Source of the DNA: Paraphoma chrysanthemicola
Lineage: Eukaryota; Ascomycota; Dothideomycetes; Pleosporales; Phaeosphaeriaceae
Length of the DNA stretch: 64,000 bases
Assembly: GCA_020744225.1 (NCBI GenBank)
Contig: JAGMWG010000029.1
Location: 248,001 to 312,000 of the forward strand
Direction of reading: 5' to 3'
The stretch's first letter is position 1. Each line of letters starts with the position of its first letter. Under the pieces are notes generated by a model. The model did no database searches. It was not told the DNA's origin and was given only the letters and a program-made list of their open reading frames with translations. Below are positions 33,887-44,609 of the stretch, piece after piece. The position numbers were made by a program, and so were the translations under genes.

Positions 33887-34738
33887 CTATATAGCTGAGG
33901 TGTTGTGACCACCGAGCGCAAAGGAACGATTCGCATCAGAGCCGACCGGATTCATACGCTTGAGGTTAGATTCATTCTGTCATCGATCAAATGAAAGAGC
34001 TTAACGTCGAGTTGCATGGAATGAAATGAAACCATGCGCGAGGCGCATTCAACGACAGACCGTGTCAGATTGGAGAAGTTCGCGCTCACAGTCTCGGGGA
34101 AGCATCGCCATTTTCGTGTAGTGCGTGTTGGAACCTATTTTCGTGAGTAAGGTTCCTAAAATCAAGGCTGCTTTTGGGGAGTGTACAAGGGTGTATGGCA
34201 ATCTAGATGGCCCGTTACCAGGGATAGCACGGGTGGCTAGCAACGGGGGCTTTTTTTCCGGATCCGTACGGTACCTTTTTGGTCGTGGTTAGTGTGATGC
34301 AGTATATTAATCGACCTGCTCGGCGCCTCGGCGTAAGGCAGCCAGTTGTCCAATTTCCCCTTGCAACCGTGGGAGATGTGGCATGGCAACAGTGTGAAGC
34401 ATTCCGAGGTCAGTGGACCGAAGTGCAGCATCCCAAGTGTGTCTGCCTGAAATCGATGCAGACAAGTGGTGAAAGTCGTGTCGTTGTTACGCTTTTCGAA
34501 AGGACAAGGATCCCCGGAGTGATGTCGGCTTTATTGGTGAAGCGAGACGCCATATCTGTCAAGCGCGCCGATCGCGAATCACGTGTCTTCGCGGGGCTGA
34601 CAGGACATATAACGACTTATTTCGCTTGACAACTGTGCCTCACTTGTAGCGCTCAAAATTTTCAATCTTCTCCGCTGGAGCTAAGAGATTGTTGTCACGC
34701 AGTCGCATAGCTTGCAATCTCACTACGTTGTCTGCACC
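33887..34738. promoter_or_regulatory. Divergent region between chitinase gene and 220-aa orphan
   Basis: About 850 bases between two head-to-head genes. The missing first exon (signal peptide) of the chitinase may lie in 33887-34030; one possible exon ends at a GTATGA donor near 33953. The rest should hold both promoters. A plus-strand frame at 34279-34629 has no domain and I do not call it. Confidence 0.45.
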
Positions 34739-35401
34739 ATGCCGATTCCTGACCCAATACCGTTCTCCGGAAGGCCAGACCAGGTCAATCCAGGAGCGAT
34801 ACCACCTCATCTCCTTACAACACAATCGGCTCAAACTCAGGCCGCCCCTCCAACGCAGCATGCATCGCAAGCTGAGGTACATCCGGTTTTTGACCGGCTA
34901 AAATGGTCGATATTGGATCCTCTTCCCGACGTCCAGATAGTTGGTGTCAACGCGCGAGGCGAACCGCAGCTGCAACCGTTCATCGAAGGACCTGAATCTG
35001 CCTCAGCGGATGAGCCTGCTACAGAACCCCCGAACTCTCGACTACACATTGTCATCGAGCCATTGGATAGCTGGCATCAATGGCGCGACAAGAAACATCT
35101 GAAGCCCACCCCGAAATTGGTCGAGAACACGGATGGCCGGCCGATCTCCGTGCAGCAATTCATGCAAGCGGTACACGACTATGCTGCTCCAATGCGAAAG
35201 TTGCTATGCCAGTCCACAGACATTGACAGTCCATCTGATATACCTCGCGCGAAATTCTGGTTCGACATGATCATGGGCGGAGGCTCTACAGACCCGCAGC
35301 AATTATCCCCGCAACTACAGGTCCACATACTCGAGCACGCTACTGGAGAAGGAGCTGAATCTGACTTGGACTGGAAGTCGCTCGACAGCAGATACAGTTA
35401 A
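34739..35401 (+). CDS. Uncharacterised cytosolic protein beside the chitinase (220 aa)
   Basis: Single exon from the first ATG (34739). No signal peptide or membrane helix and a single cysteine, so most likely cytosolic. A Pro/Gln-rich N-terminus is followed by a conserved-looking core: FDRLKWSILDPLPDVQIVGV, RLHIVIEPLDSWHQWRDKKH and DGRPISVQQFMQAVHDYA, then a charged tail. I recognise no named family. It sits between, and divergent from, the nuclease-chitinase gene and the LysM-CBM18 gene. As the only intracellular product of the block it is the obvious candidate for a self-protection factor, but this is inference from position. Confidence 0.7.
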   Translation: MPIPDPIPFSGRPDQVNPGAIPPHLLTTQSAQTQAAPPTQHASQAEVHPVFDRLKWSILDPLPDVQIVGVNARGEPQLQPFIEGPESASADEPATEPPNSRLHIVIEPLDSWHQWRDKKHLKPTPKLVENTDGRPISVQQFMQAVHDYAAPMRKLLCQSTDIDSPSDIPRAKFWFDMIMGGGSTDPQQLSPQLQVHILEHATGEGAESDLDWKSLDSRYS

Positions 35402-35658
35402 TGAGTCTGCCTCACGGTACTACCTTGATCATTGCCAAGACGAGATATGGCTCCTCTTGGTCATACAGCCGAAATTAAGCGAGATCAAGGCGTCCCAACT
35501 TGTACGCCCCAACACGGTCCTATCGCCCGTGCAATGTATCCATATGGTTAGCGTCAGGTACGCTTCAGAGGTGCCAAGCAATTTCAGTAGTCATTTTGTC
35601 ACGATACATAGCTGATGCGAAGAACTTTAGTCCTACGCGTCGTGGCCAACTCATCATC

Positions 35659-37979
35659 ATGATTTCCTTCTATCGCTGCTTACCTGCCGTTCTACTGGCC
35701 ATTCTTCCCGTCTCAGCAGAGATCCGATGTCGTTACAATGTCACTGCACCTGAGAAAGTCACATACTATTCTTGCAATGAGCTAGCTATCAAATACGAAA
35801 TCAGCCTTGAGAAATTCATGCTTCTCAACCCTCTCCTCGATCCAGATTGTACCAGCATACAAGCAGGCGAGACGTACTGCGTTGCCGGCAGCGTTGTTCC
35901 CACGACTACGGACGGCACTTGTAAGCCAGAATCCGGCGTTTCATGCGCGGGCTACAGTGGTGGACAATGCTGCAATGCGGGGACATGGAAATGCGGCAAT
36001 ACAAAGTAAGTCGCCGCGGTGAACAGAAGTCATAAGACAATCATTGATCAAGGGCTAACTCCAACTCAAGAGCAGACTGCGCCGCAGGAAGCTGTGCCGG
36101 CGGCTTTTGCGAAGTACAAGACCCCAATGCATACTCGCTGGATGGCAAATGCGGCCCAGCCACTGGCGACAAGAAATGCGGTGGGAAATGGGGTAATTGT
36201 TGCGGTAAAAGTAGCAATACCTGCGGTTCAGGCGACAGCTTCTGCGGCGCTGGGAACTGTCTTTACGGTAATTGCACAGTATCACAGCCAACTGCACCGT
36301 CTGGGCCATCGGCATTGCCCTTCTACTACACGGGGAATACCACAGATGGCTTCTGTGGCCCAGCGAATGACTACAAGGTGTGCAACGCAGCCTGGGGGTT
36401 CTGCTGCGCGAGCACGGGAAAATGTGGCATTACGACACAATTCTGTGGCACGGGATGCCAGCCTCTATATGGTAATTGCACGACTGCTGCTCCTCCTCCT
36501 GCACCGAAACCAGGAGACGTGAGCCAAGGTATGTACTATGGTCGAACTAGTTTTTTGTTCCTATTTCTGACATGGACTTTGATTAGATGGGACGTGTGGC
36601 GGAACAAATGGCTTCGTCTGCAAAGGTTCGCCTTTCGGCGATTGCTGCTCAAGCTCAGGATTCTGTGGGAGTTCGGACGGGCATTGTAAAGCAGGTTGCC
36701 AATCAAAATTCGGTAGCTGCACCGCCGCTGGCAACACTTCGCCAGACGGCACATGTGGCGGCACAAACGGTTACACGTGTGCTGACAGCACCTTTGGTAG
36801 CTGCTGTAGCAGCAGTGGGTTCTGCGGAAGTACCACTGGTCATTGCCAAGCCGGTTGCCAGAGCAAATTCGGTACATGTACCGTCAGCGACAAAACATCG
36901 CCCGATGGGACATGTGGTGGGGCAAACGGCTACATGTGCAAAGGGAGTACGTTTGGAGACTGTTGTTCGAGTTCAGGCTTCTGTGGAAGTTCCACGGGTC
37001 ATTGTTCCGCGGGATGCCAGGCGTCATTCGGCACCTGCTCGACCGGTTCTGGCACGATATCGACGGATGGTACCTGTGGAGGGACAAAAGGCCTGACATG
37101 CAAAGGAAGTGGCTTCGGCGACTGTTGCTCTGCATCAGGCTACTGTGGCAGCACCACTGGTCATTGCGAAGCGGGTTGTCAGTCTACATTTGGAACATGC
37201 TCTTCAGGCGCTGGCAAAATCTCCACGGATGGAACTTGCGGAGGCACAAAGGGCCTCACTTGCACCGGTAGTACCTTTGGGAATTGCTGCTCTGCATCGG
37301 GTTACTGCGGAAGCTCAACAGCTCATTGTGAGGCTGGCTGCCAAAGCCCGTTTGGAACGTGCTCGGCAGGAGCTAGCAAGATCTCCACTGATGGGACATG
37401 CGGTGGTAGCAAAGGCTTGATCTGTAAAGGGAGCGGCTTTGGGGACTGCTGTTCCAGTTCTGGGTTCTGCGGAAGTACGACGGCTCATTGCTCTGCTGGA
37501 TGTCAAAGTACCTTTGGTACATGCACAACTGGCGGCACTACTCCGAGCAATGTATCGCCGGATGGAAGTTGCGGAGGCACGAAGAAGTACAGTAAGTTCT
37601 CTTCATCCCGACTCAGCCGTCTGAGATTTCTAATGTCCTATAGCTTGCACCGGATCATCAATGGGTGGGTGCTGTTCATCTGGTGGATAGTAAGTACAAT
37701 CGACCTATACACGCAGCCTAACGACAGTTAAGACTAACATGCGTTAGTTGCGGCGCCACGGTGAATCATTGCGCGCAAGGCTGTCAAACATCTTTCTCCA
37801 ATTCTTGTATCACCACCAACATTCCCACACTCGACGGCAGCTGTGGTCCAAAGAATGGCGCACGTACCTGTGCTGGAGGACCTTTCAATGGACAGTGCTG
37901 TGGTGCTTCAGGCTTTTGCGGAACAACCACAGCTCATTGCGGAAGTGGGTGCTTGGTGGGCTTCGGAAAGTGTAATTGA
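35659..37979 (+). CDS. Secreted LysM protein with about eleven CBM18 chitin-binding modules
   Basis: Five exons: 35659-36005, 36071-36528, 36587-37591, 37644-37689, 37748-37979 (695 aa). A signal peptide (CLPAVLLAILPVSA) precedes one LysM domain (YNVTAPEKVTYYSCNELA ... LLNPLLDPDCTSIQAGETYC). Then come about eleven hevein-type CBM18 modules, each built around DGTCGG...C...FGDCCSSSGFCGS...HC..GC; the aromatic residues at the sugar-binding site (GYCG/GFCG) are kept. It should coat chitin, as LysM effectors do to hide chitin from hosts or to shield hyphae from chitinases. LysM/CBM18 genes are known neighbours of subgroup C chitinases, which matches the position here. No catalytic domain. Confidence 0.92.
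36586..37560 (+). repeat. Tandem coding repeats (CBM18 units)
   Basis: Six tandem units of 159, 159, 162, 162, 162 and 171 bases start at 36586, 36745, 36904, 37066, 37228 and 37390, each at a GAT/GAC-GG codon pair (Asp-Gly). They encode modules 4-9 of the LysM-CBM18 protein. Because the units are alike, long spurious open frames appear in the other phases. Confidence 0.9.
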
Positions 37980-38177
37980 TAGCGTAATATCGCTGGGTTC
38001 ACGGTAAGCGGCCCGGTTGTGAAGCTTAGCTCGTACTTCAAGTACTAGTTCTGAGTTAAGAACAATAATGATCTATCGTGACGTAGAACCGCGAGAGTTT
38101 CTCATTCACGGTCATGATGTGGATAGGGTTTCCTCTAAACCATGATCATGTCTACCATAGGTACAGGTACGTGAACT

Positions 38178-39299
38178 CTACGGATTTGCCTGCTCCCGCT
38201 TCCACTCTTTACTAAACGGATAATCGTTATACCCCACCTCACTCTTCTTCTCCTCATAAAACGTGTTCCTGTTATACGGATTAAACGCAATCCCTCTCTC
38301 CAGCCTAAACACCAAATCCGGCGTACTAATGAAGTACCGGCCAAACGCCACCACCACATCGCGCTTCCGATGCTGGTCATCTAGTAGCCGCCTCGAGCTA
38401 TCAGGCTTGAACCCGCCGGCAAGCACAATCGGCCCGCTGGTGTACAGCGGCAGCAACGGTTCGAGCGAATCGAAGGCCTCCACGTCGGAATCCCCCCCAA
38501 TGCGTGGCTCAACGAGATGCACGTATGCAAGATTCAAAGGATCCAGCTTGCGCAGCACGTCGGAGAACTACGGTATCGGATTCGCCATCTTCATGCCCTG
38601 AAACTCCGAGAAGGGCGAGAGCCGGATGCCGGTTCGCTTGGCGCCCACGGCGTCGACGACGGCGCGTGTGACTTCAATGGCGAACCGGGACCGGTTTTCG
38701 ACGCTGTTGCCGTACTTGTCGGTGCGCTTGTTGCATGTGTCCTGCGTGAACTGGTCGATGAGGTACCCTTTTGCGGCGTGGATTTCGACGCCGTCGAAGC
38801 CTGCTGCGATGGAGTTTTTGGCGGCTTGGGCAAAGGTTGCAATGGTTTCTCGGATGTCGTCGTGGGTCATTTCCACGGGCACGGCGTCGTCGTCGTGGAT
38901 TGGCACGGCGCTGGAGCTCTTGACTGTGATGTTGTTCGCTTCCGCGTAGGAACTGTCGGCGGCGCGGCCCAGCGCCCAGAGCTGGAGGTAGATGAAGCTT
39001 CCCTTGTTGTGCACCTCGTCTGTTATTTTTTTCCACGCATCGATTTGCTCTTGGTTGTAGATGCCGGGGATGTTAGGGTAGCCGCCGTGCTGCTTGGAAA
39101 TAAATGCTCCTTCGCTGATGAGGAGGGTCCCAGGCACACAGGCGCGGTCGCCATAGTAGTCTTTGGCAATGGCCAGTATAGCAGCATCATCACTTGCTCT
39201 GAAACGAGTCAAAGGCGCCAGTGCAACGCGATTCTTAAGTTCAAGGTTGCCCAGCTTGAGGGGCTTGAACAGGCGAGATTCAGACATGGTGGGAGACAT
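38178..39299 (-). pseudogene. Old yellow enzyme (NADH:flavin oxidoreductase) with in-frame stop
   Basis: A single frame from ATG 39297-39299 runs 373 codons in the OYE family (LFKPLKLGNLELKNRVALAP; LWALGRAA; RTDKYGNSVENRSRF; LAGGF; VAFGRYFISTPDLV). It is interrupted by TAG at 38568-38570, exactly where relatives have a Gln in a P-Q-F context, and the same frame resumes at once without any length change. No splice pair removes the stop. A second anomaly is in the active site: the usual His-x-x-Asn pair reads HAAK, so the Asn that holds the substrate carbonyl is Lys. Intact enzymes reduce activated C=C bonds with FMN. Two lesions suggest a decaying gene, although a sequencing error could explain the stop. 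Confidence 0.85.
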
Positions 39300-40758
39300 G
39301 TTGAGTGTATTCGTAGTAAATGTTGAGTGGTAGATGTGTCAAGTCGTCAAAGATAATATTCCAAGTTGTTGATGTAAACAATTGAAGTCAAAGACACATC
39401 ATATACCTTTCCCATAGCCAGCATCTAGCCAACAGTCGAGCTGGTGAAATTCGGTACAACTGCTTAATAATTCCCCCGGTCCTTCGTACAATGTAGGAAG
39501 CTCTAGCTTAGCAAGCTCATAATAATTTTCGGCCGAAGCTTAGAGGGCAAAACGGCGGTATCATGCCTACCATGTTTGTCAGCGGTGAGGAACTGCTCCG
39601 TCTGGGGTACCGGTAGACGAACAGCGGTGAGTTAACACTACACACCGCAGATCTTGCTCATTATATTACCAACAAAGTGATGCTGCCTGCATGTACCTTG
39701 TTAATCCTAAGATATTTTTCACTTCATCAAGATAATTAAAACATCACTATACTTCTGAAGATATATTACTAGTGGGTTCACCCTGCGCCGTACGCTACAA
39801 TGACGCTATAACGAAATTTTAGTCTACTGCAAATGCAGGTGGTGAGTCCACCATTTGAGTTTGAATTTGAAATTGTAATTTATTTGATGCGTAGCCATTA
39901 CGGGATGCACCATTTCAGTGTTTGATCTTTCTGCGGAGTTAAAAGCTAATCTACCCACACGCGAATTAATGTTCGTCAATCAAGTTTCCAAAACAGATCA
40001 GATTCTCTGTAACATTTCAGCTGCTGTACATTATTCGTTTTATACCCGCCGCATACATGACCTAGAACTGCGCGATAGCGACCGAAACCGCCTAGTCGCC
40101 CGAGTGGTCAGTGCTGATATTGATCTACTTGACACCTACGCGCTGCGCCTCTTTTTGAGCATGGCCATGAAGCTGCGACACGGATTAACATCTCATCTTT
40201 CAAAAAGGTCTACTTGGTAAACATACCTTTACACTCGGCGCGCCCGTCTTGTCATTGACAATCCCAATGTCCTTGAGCGCTGGTGCTGCGCCCTGGCCCT
40301 TGACACCAACAACTTAAAACGGCCTCCTTCGCGGGCCACTTGCCCGTGAAGCTGGCCTGTGAACTCGGTGCTTTCTGGTGGTAGGCTATCTTCTTCTCAT
40401 TGACATTGCGCTCGATAAAAATCTCATTCTTAATGTTGAGGGTGCTCAGGCCTCATAGACGAATCATTGCCTCATTGCGACTAGTGATGTGACTAGTACT
40501 CCACATTAAGCATACAGCTGCCTTGTACGAGGCTGTGAAGAGAATTCTTAAAATCAGTAATCGGGTTTTGTTCCCGAGGTCCCTCTATCCTGATTATGAT
40601 GTCGGCCTCGGCGAAGCGCAGTAACGGAAGCCCCGGTCGACTTCTCCGCTGTTATCTAGCAACGTTTTGCCACTAATTACACATGCATCTGAAACGTAAA
40701 GATCTTAACAAATTAATAGCCAAACACATTTACTCTGTTCGCCTATCAAATATAGAAT
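39300..40758. other. Long intergenic region with possible gene relic
   Basis: About 1.46 kb, partly AT-rich (39,650-39,910). On the minus strand 40,220-40,480 has coding-like texture broken between frames: NEIFIERNVNEKKIAYHQ in one frame, then GQGAAPALKDIGIVNDKTG in another. This looks like a frameshifted remnant of a gene I cannot name. Nothing else recognised. Confidence 0.4.
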
Positions 40759-43473
40759 CTACACAAGATATATAGACCTACTTTGCTCTCTTAATCGGCT
40801 TCCCTGAGCCATAGCTTCCCCATGCATGATTCCATGAACATACGCCTCTCCAATTACCGAGAAATCCTGCATAGGAACGCCCTTATCATCAATGTACAAT
40901 GCACTTCTCTGGCGCAGAATAAATGGCGCACGAGCCCCTGGCAGTAGATACACAGCATCGCCTTTTTCCATCGAAGTTGGACCCAGTCCAATGTACTTTT
41001 GCCGCGTGACAAAGAGTCGCTTTGAATGATCGTATGCTTGGTCGAAGGCGAGACCGAAAGGGTGTACCGTGTAATCCTTGATCGTGTCGCTGATGCTCAA
41101 GTCTAATTCCTGGTTGGTCAAACCTCCCATGTAAATAGTGTCCACATTTTGTCCCGTCTGGCCTGGTACGAACCTAGCCTCTGGAGATGGAACGTGATGC
41201 CACTCGGGGGAATGGAAGAATTCCAAAATTTCGCGAGCGGAGGGCGTGTGGCTGGTTGAAGCAGTGTTGTTTTCTGGGCGGCTCTCGGCCCACGAAAGCA
41301 ACTGCAATATCCAAAGTAGTGTACGGACGTGCGAAAATTCTTCTTTGTTCAGAGTCATGTTTTGTCGGGACTCGATGCGAGCTTGCTTGAGGGTGGTTTC
41401 AGCGGTTGATCGATCTGATGGCCCACCACTTCTGTGTTCGTTACATTCCATCGCGGCTTTTAGTAACGACAAACTGCTCTCCACTCGCCTTTCTGCCCTC
41501 TCGCAGATCATGGCGCACACCAGCTTTTTGAAGGACTCTTGGAGATTTGCAGGCGATGGGTGGCGGTGCTGCGCATCCTCATCTCGGCAAAGCGTTCTCC
41601 AGAGGGCTTCGGTCCGGCTTTGGCCGGTATGATATTCGACGTCCAGATGCAAGCACAATTTAAACCAGTACCAGTTGAGTTTGAATTTGTTGGTTGTGTG
41701 AAACTCTTTTGGTCCTGCAATGTCCTCAACCGTGTCCCAGTGAAACCCACATAGGCCAAATCGCCCTTTCTCTAAAACTAGGCGGTAGTCACGGAGCTCT
41801 CGCAAGTCCTCTGGAAGAACATTGTAATGTGTAGGCACGGTGTTATTTGCTGCTCGAAGACTGAAATCGGGCACCCAACTCGGCAAGTCTGGGATCTGCT
41901 TTGATGTCGTATCCTGGACCCAGGCTAAGAACGTGAGGTCTTTGGTATGTCGAAGCAACTCCACAGCCAGCGTAATGTAACATTGCTGTACCGTCATGGA
42001 ATAATTTGGCATCGGAAGAGCACTTTGTGGTACATCGAGCTTCCAGAGTGCGAGTAAAGCAAAGAATTTATCGCGTGGATCCGTAGCCAGGAATGGAAAC
42101 ATTGCCAAAATCAAGTTGGGAAGGAAAAATGGAGATGTGCCCGGGTCATCATTCTGCGGCTGCCCCTTTACTTGTAAGCCTAGGTTCGCATTTCTTCGAG
42201 TGATACGATGCATTTTGAATTTATCAAATTGCTGCATGTAGTATTCGACCGAAGTGGCAGCCTCGCCTGGAGGGATGAAACGATGGGAGGTTACGAGCCC
42301 GGTTCGTTCGTACCAGCGAGTGAGGTAATCGCAAGCGGTTGAGAGTTCACCGCAATGGATGACATGTTTTCCGCAATACAAGACCATGTCACGGGCGAAC
42401 GCGGCCTCTTGCACTACCCACATACGTCGAAACCACTGTCGGGAAAAGAGTCCAGCAAGGGCGTTCCAGCCTGCGGATGAGATATACGGTACACCTTGCG
42501 CCTTGTACCAATCGCGATTTTGGGCAACATAGGGGAGAATGCCTTTTGTCACAAAGGCCTCGCCAACCGACGCGATTTTGCGAATGGCATCAATAGCTGC
42601 CAATGTCATATGATCTTCCGGGCCAAGCCAGACAAGCACATAACCAGCAATGTCGTAGACGCTGTCCATCTTCATCACACATGAATTGCGCTCTTCCAGA
42701 TCGTTTTGATTGATGCACATCGCGTCTATCCATATCAAGTCATCGAGGCACTTTCCAGTGCTCTTACCGGCAGGAGCGACTTGGGATCTTGAATTGGCGC
42801 ACATGTGCGATGCCAATTGGCTGGTTAACTCGCAGTCCTGATTTTCCCATGAATATGCGATCGGCATCTTGTTGTCATTGTCCTTGACAGTGGGGTCCGC
42901 GCCTGCATCAAGCAGAAGCTGGGCAGCGGCCGTTCGCCGGTATTTTACTGCGTAATGTAATGGCGACATTCCCAAATAGTCCTGCGCGGATATCTCGGCG
43001 CCATTCTCCAAATCTTGCTGTATGAGAGGGCAGTTACCATGCTTTGCCGCCACATGTAGTTCTGTGCCGCCATTGAGCATATCGTACTTGTAGCGGACAC
43101 GCTGGTACCAACAATCAGTTGGAAGCTGTTCCATTGCATCATACAGGTTCTTCCCAATGTGGAGAATCTTCCCATTGCATAACACCGGAAATTGCTGGGC
43201 ATGGCCATACTCAGGAGCAACACGATCAAACTCATCTTGAAAGCCAACACAGTTGGGGTACGGGTTTCCCCAAGTGTATGACAAACAGTGATATGGCGGT
43301 AAGTCTTCATTATGGGGAATACTGTGAAGGCCGAGATCATGAGTTTCCATTTCGAATTTCAGCATTCCGGATTCTGTTTTTCCCTTTCGACGAAGCAAAC
43401 GAATAGAAGTGGGGTTTAATGGCTCGTAGATGAATGTATCGGTCTGGGAAGTGTTTGCACTTGGTTGCGCCAT
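40759..43473 (-). CDS. HET-domain protein with ankyrin repeats inserted in the HET region
   Basis: Single exon of 904 aa from the first ATG (43471-43473; the frame is open further upstream only via TTG). The HET domain starts at about residue 60 with PYHCLSYTWGNPYP, but the next HET block, LIWIDAMCINQND, comes only near residue 245. Between them lie two ankyrin-like repeats (GGTELHVAAKHGNCPLIQQD; GMSPLHYAVKYRRTAAAQLL). The tail ends like other HET proteins (LGPTSMEKGDAVYLLPGARA; VIGEAYVHGIMHGE). HET domains trigger incompatibility cell death; the ankyrin insert may bind the recognised partner. No stop or frameshift, so probably functional. Confidence 0.9.
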   Translation of the reverse strand: MAQPSANTSQTDTFIYEPLNPTSIRLLRRKGKTESGMLKFEMETHDLGLHSIPHNEDLPPYHCLSYTWGNPYPNCVGFQDEFDRVAPEYGHAQQFPVLCNGKILHIGKNLYDAMEQLPTDCWYQRVRYKYDMLNGGTELHVAAKHGNCPLIQQDLENGAEISAQDYLGMSPLHYAVKYRRTAAAQLLLDAGADPTVKDNDNKMPIAYSWENQDCELTSQLASHMCANSRSQVAPAGKSTGKCLDDLIWIDAMCINQNDLEERNSCVMKMDSVYDIAGYVLVWLGPEDHMTLAAIDAIRKIASVGEAFVTKGILPYVAQNRDWYKAQGVPYISSAGWNALAGLFSRQWFRRMWVVQEAAFARDMVLYCGKHVIHCGELSTACDYLTRWYERTGLVTSHRFIPPGEAATSVEYYMQQFDKFKMHRITRRNANLGLQVKGQPQNDDPGTSPFFLPNLILAMFPFLATDPRDKFFALLALWKLDVPQSALPMPNYSMTVQQCYITLAVELLRHTKDLTFLAWVQDTTSKQIPDLPSWVPDFSLRAANNTVPTHYNVLPEDLRELRDYRLVLEKGRFGLCGFHWDTVEDIAGPKEFHTTNKFKLNWYWFKLCLHLDVEYHTGQSRTEALWRTLCRDEDAQHRHPSPANLQESFKKLVCAMICERAERRVESSLSLLKAAMECNEHRSGGPSDRSTAETTLKQARIESRQNMTLNKEEFSHVRTLLWILQLLSWAESRPENNTASTSHTPSAREILEFFHSPEWHHVPSPEARFVPGQTGQNVDTIYMGGLTNQELDLSISDTIKDYTVHPFGLAFDQAYDHSKRLFVTRQKYIGLGPTSMEKGDAVYLLPGARAPFILRQRSALYIDDKGVPMQDFSVIGEAYVHGIMHGEAMAQGSRLREQSRSIYLV

Positions 43474-43889
43474 GGTCAAGGAGTGATCTGGTAGGAGGCG
43501 TGCAATTTGAAGCGAGCTACGGCACAAAATCCAAATGTTTCCGCCAATTCTGGGTTTCAAGTATGCCAGCTCAGCCGTCTCCAGGAGGCTTGGCTTGGCT
43601 TGCACAGCCAGTCTTGGCTCATTATGGTTGGGTGATGCATGAAAGATTAAGTTCAGCTGACGTTTAGCCACCCTTTGTTTGGCGAAGCTGGGCAAAGAAG
43701 TTAGCGAATGAATCTACATACCGAGAATGACAGCCCAACCCGCACTTTGATCACCATAACCGTCACCAAACTTGAGACTGCAGAGCCTCACACCATAACT
43801 ATCACCGAGATACTTTCCAGTGATATTATGCAGAGACTTTTTTCATATACAGTTATTGATATCGTGTGGGAGTAATGTTGCGGCTACGA

Positions 43890-44600
43890 CGTCACCTGAG
43901 AGCTAGTGCGCCTGCAACAGCACCTCGAGGCGCTACACTACCTGCAGGCCTCAAAACATATCTTTCTCTAAGAGCAGCTTTGGCATGAGCCTTGAAGCTG
44001 CCTAATTTACCATCTTGGGACGTTTTAAGAGCTCATTTAAGTCGATAATGATTCCTGCGAGCAGCTGCCCTAAAGGCCTATTCAGCAGCCTTCTCAAAAT
44101 TCCCTTTCTTCTCACTAGCCTGGCTGCAGCCCTCGCCTGACGCCGTATCTCCTTCCTTGACTACGCTTGCCTTACCTCCACATGAAGCCTGTTTGTCTCG
44201 GCTTTTTGGCGTTGTACCTGTTCCTTTTCGGACTCGTGTAGTTGCTGGGCATCACGTGCCTCCCCCACCTTCCTCGGAAACCAAGATGAAGCTCCACCGT
44301 GGTACTCCTCGGGCCCTTCAAGCAGAGGACTCTTGAATTGAGATTTGGTGGCAAGCCTGGCTTAGCTTTTGAGCTCGTCTATCACTTCCATCCTTCACTA
44401 CCTGACGCAGTAGGTCTTTAGGCGTTCTCTTCCGTGCCAAGAGACCTCCTCTTGCAATGATTTGTAAAAGGCCGGAGGCTCGCGGAAGCCATTTTAAGAT
44501 TTAGAGGGGTTATGCCTTTCCCTGGTCTAGAGGATCTCCTCTTCGTGTGTCGTTTGTAGTACACCCTTCTCTCTTCTCTTGAAGGTGACCACATTTGCAA
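43890..44600 (-). mobile_element. Relic of a pogo/Fot1-type transposase C-terminus
   Basis: On the minus strand the reading KSQFKSPLLEGPEEYHGG, then SWFPRKVGEARDAQQLHESE and a run rich in Lys, Arg, Ala and Gln (EIRRQARAAARLVRRKG) resembles the linker and basic tail at the C-terminus of pogo/Fot1-family transposases. Upstream of it AFYKSLQEEVSWHGRERLK is also readable. Several stop codons and frame changes interrupt it, and no DDE core or inverted repeats are nearby. It is unlike the complete element at 51579-53427 in sequence and less RIP-damaged. Confidence 0.5.
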
Positions 44601-44609
44601 AAAGGAATC

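Noticed and set aside
36019..37271. Long alternative open frames overlapping the LysM-CBM18 gene
   Set aside because: They arise because repeated units keep the same phase free of stops; the called frame has the signal peptide, LysM and all CBM18 cysteines.
36586..37560. CRISPR-like or satellite array
   Set aside because: The period is a multiple of three, the units encode CBM18 modules, and there are no spacers.
38517..39326. Plus-strand 269-codon frame
   Set aside because: Antisense shadow of the old yellow enzyme gene, which has clear family motifs.
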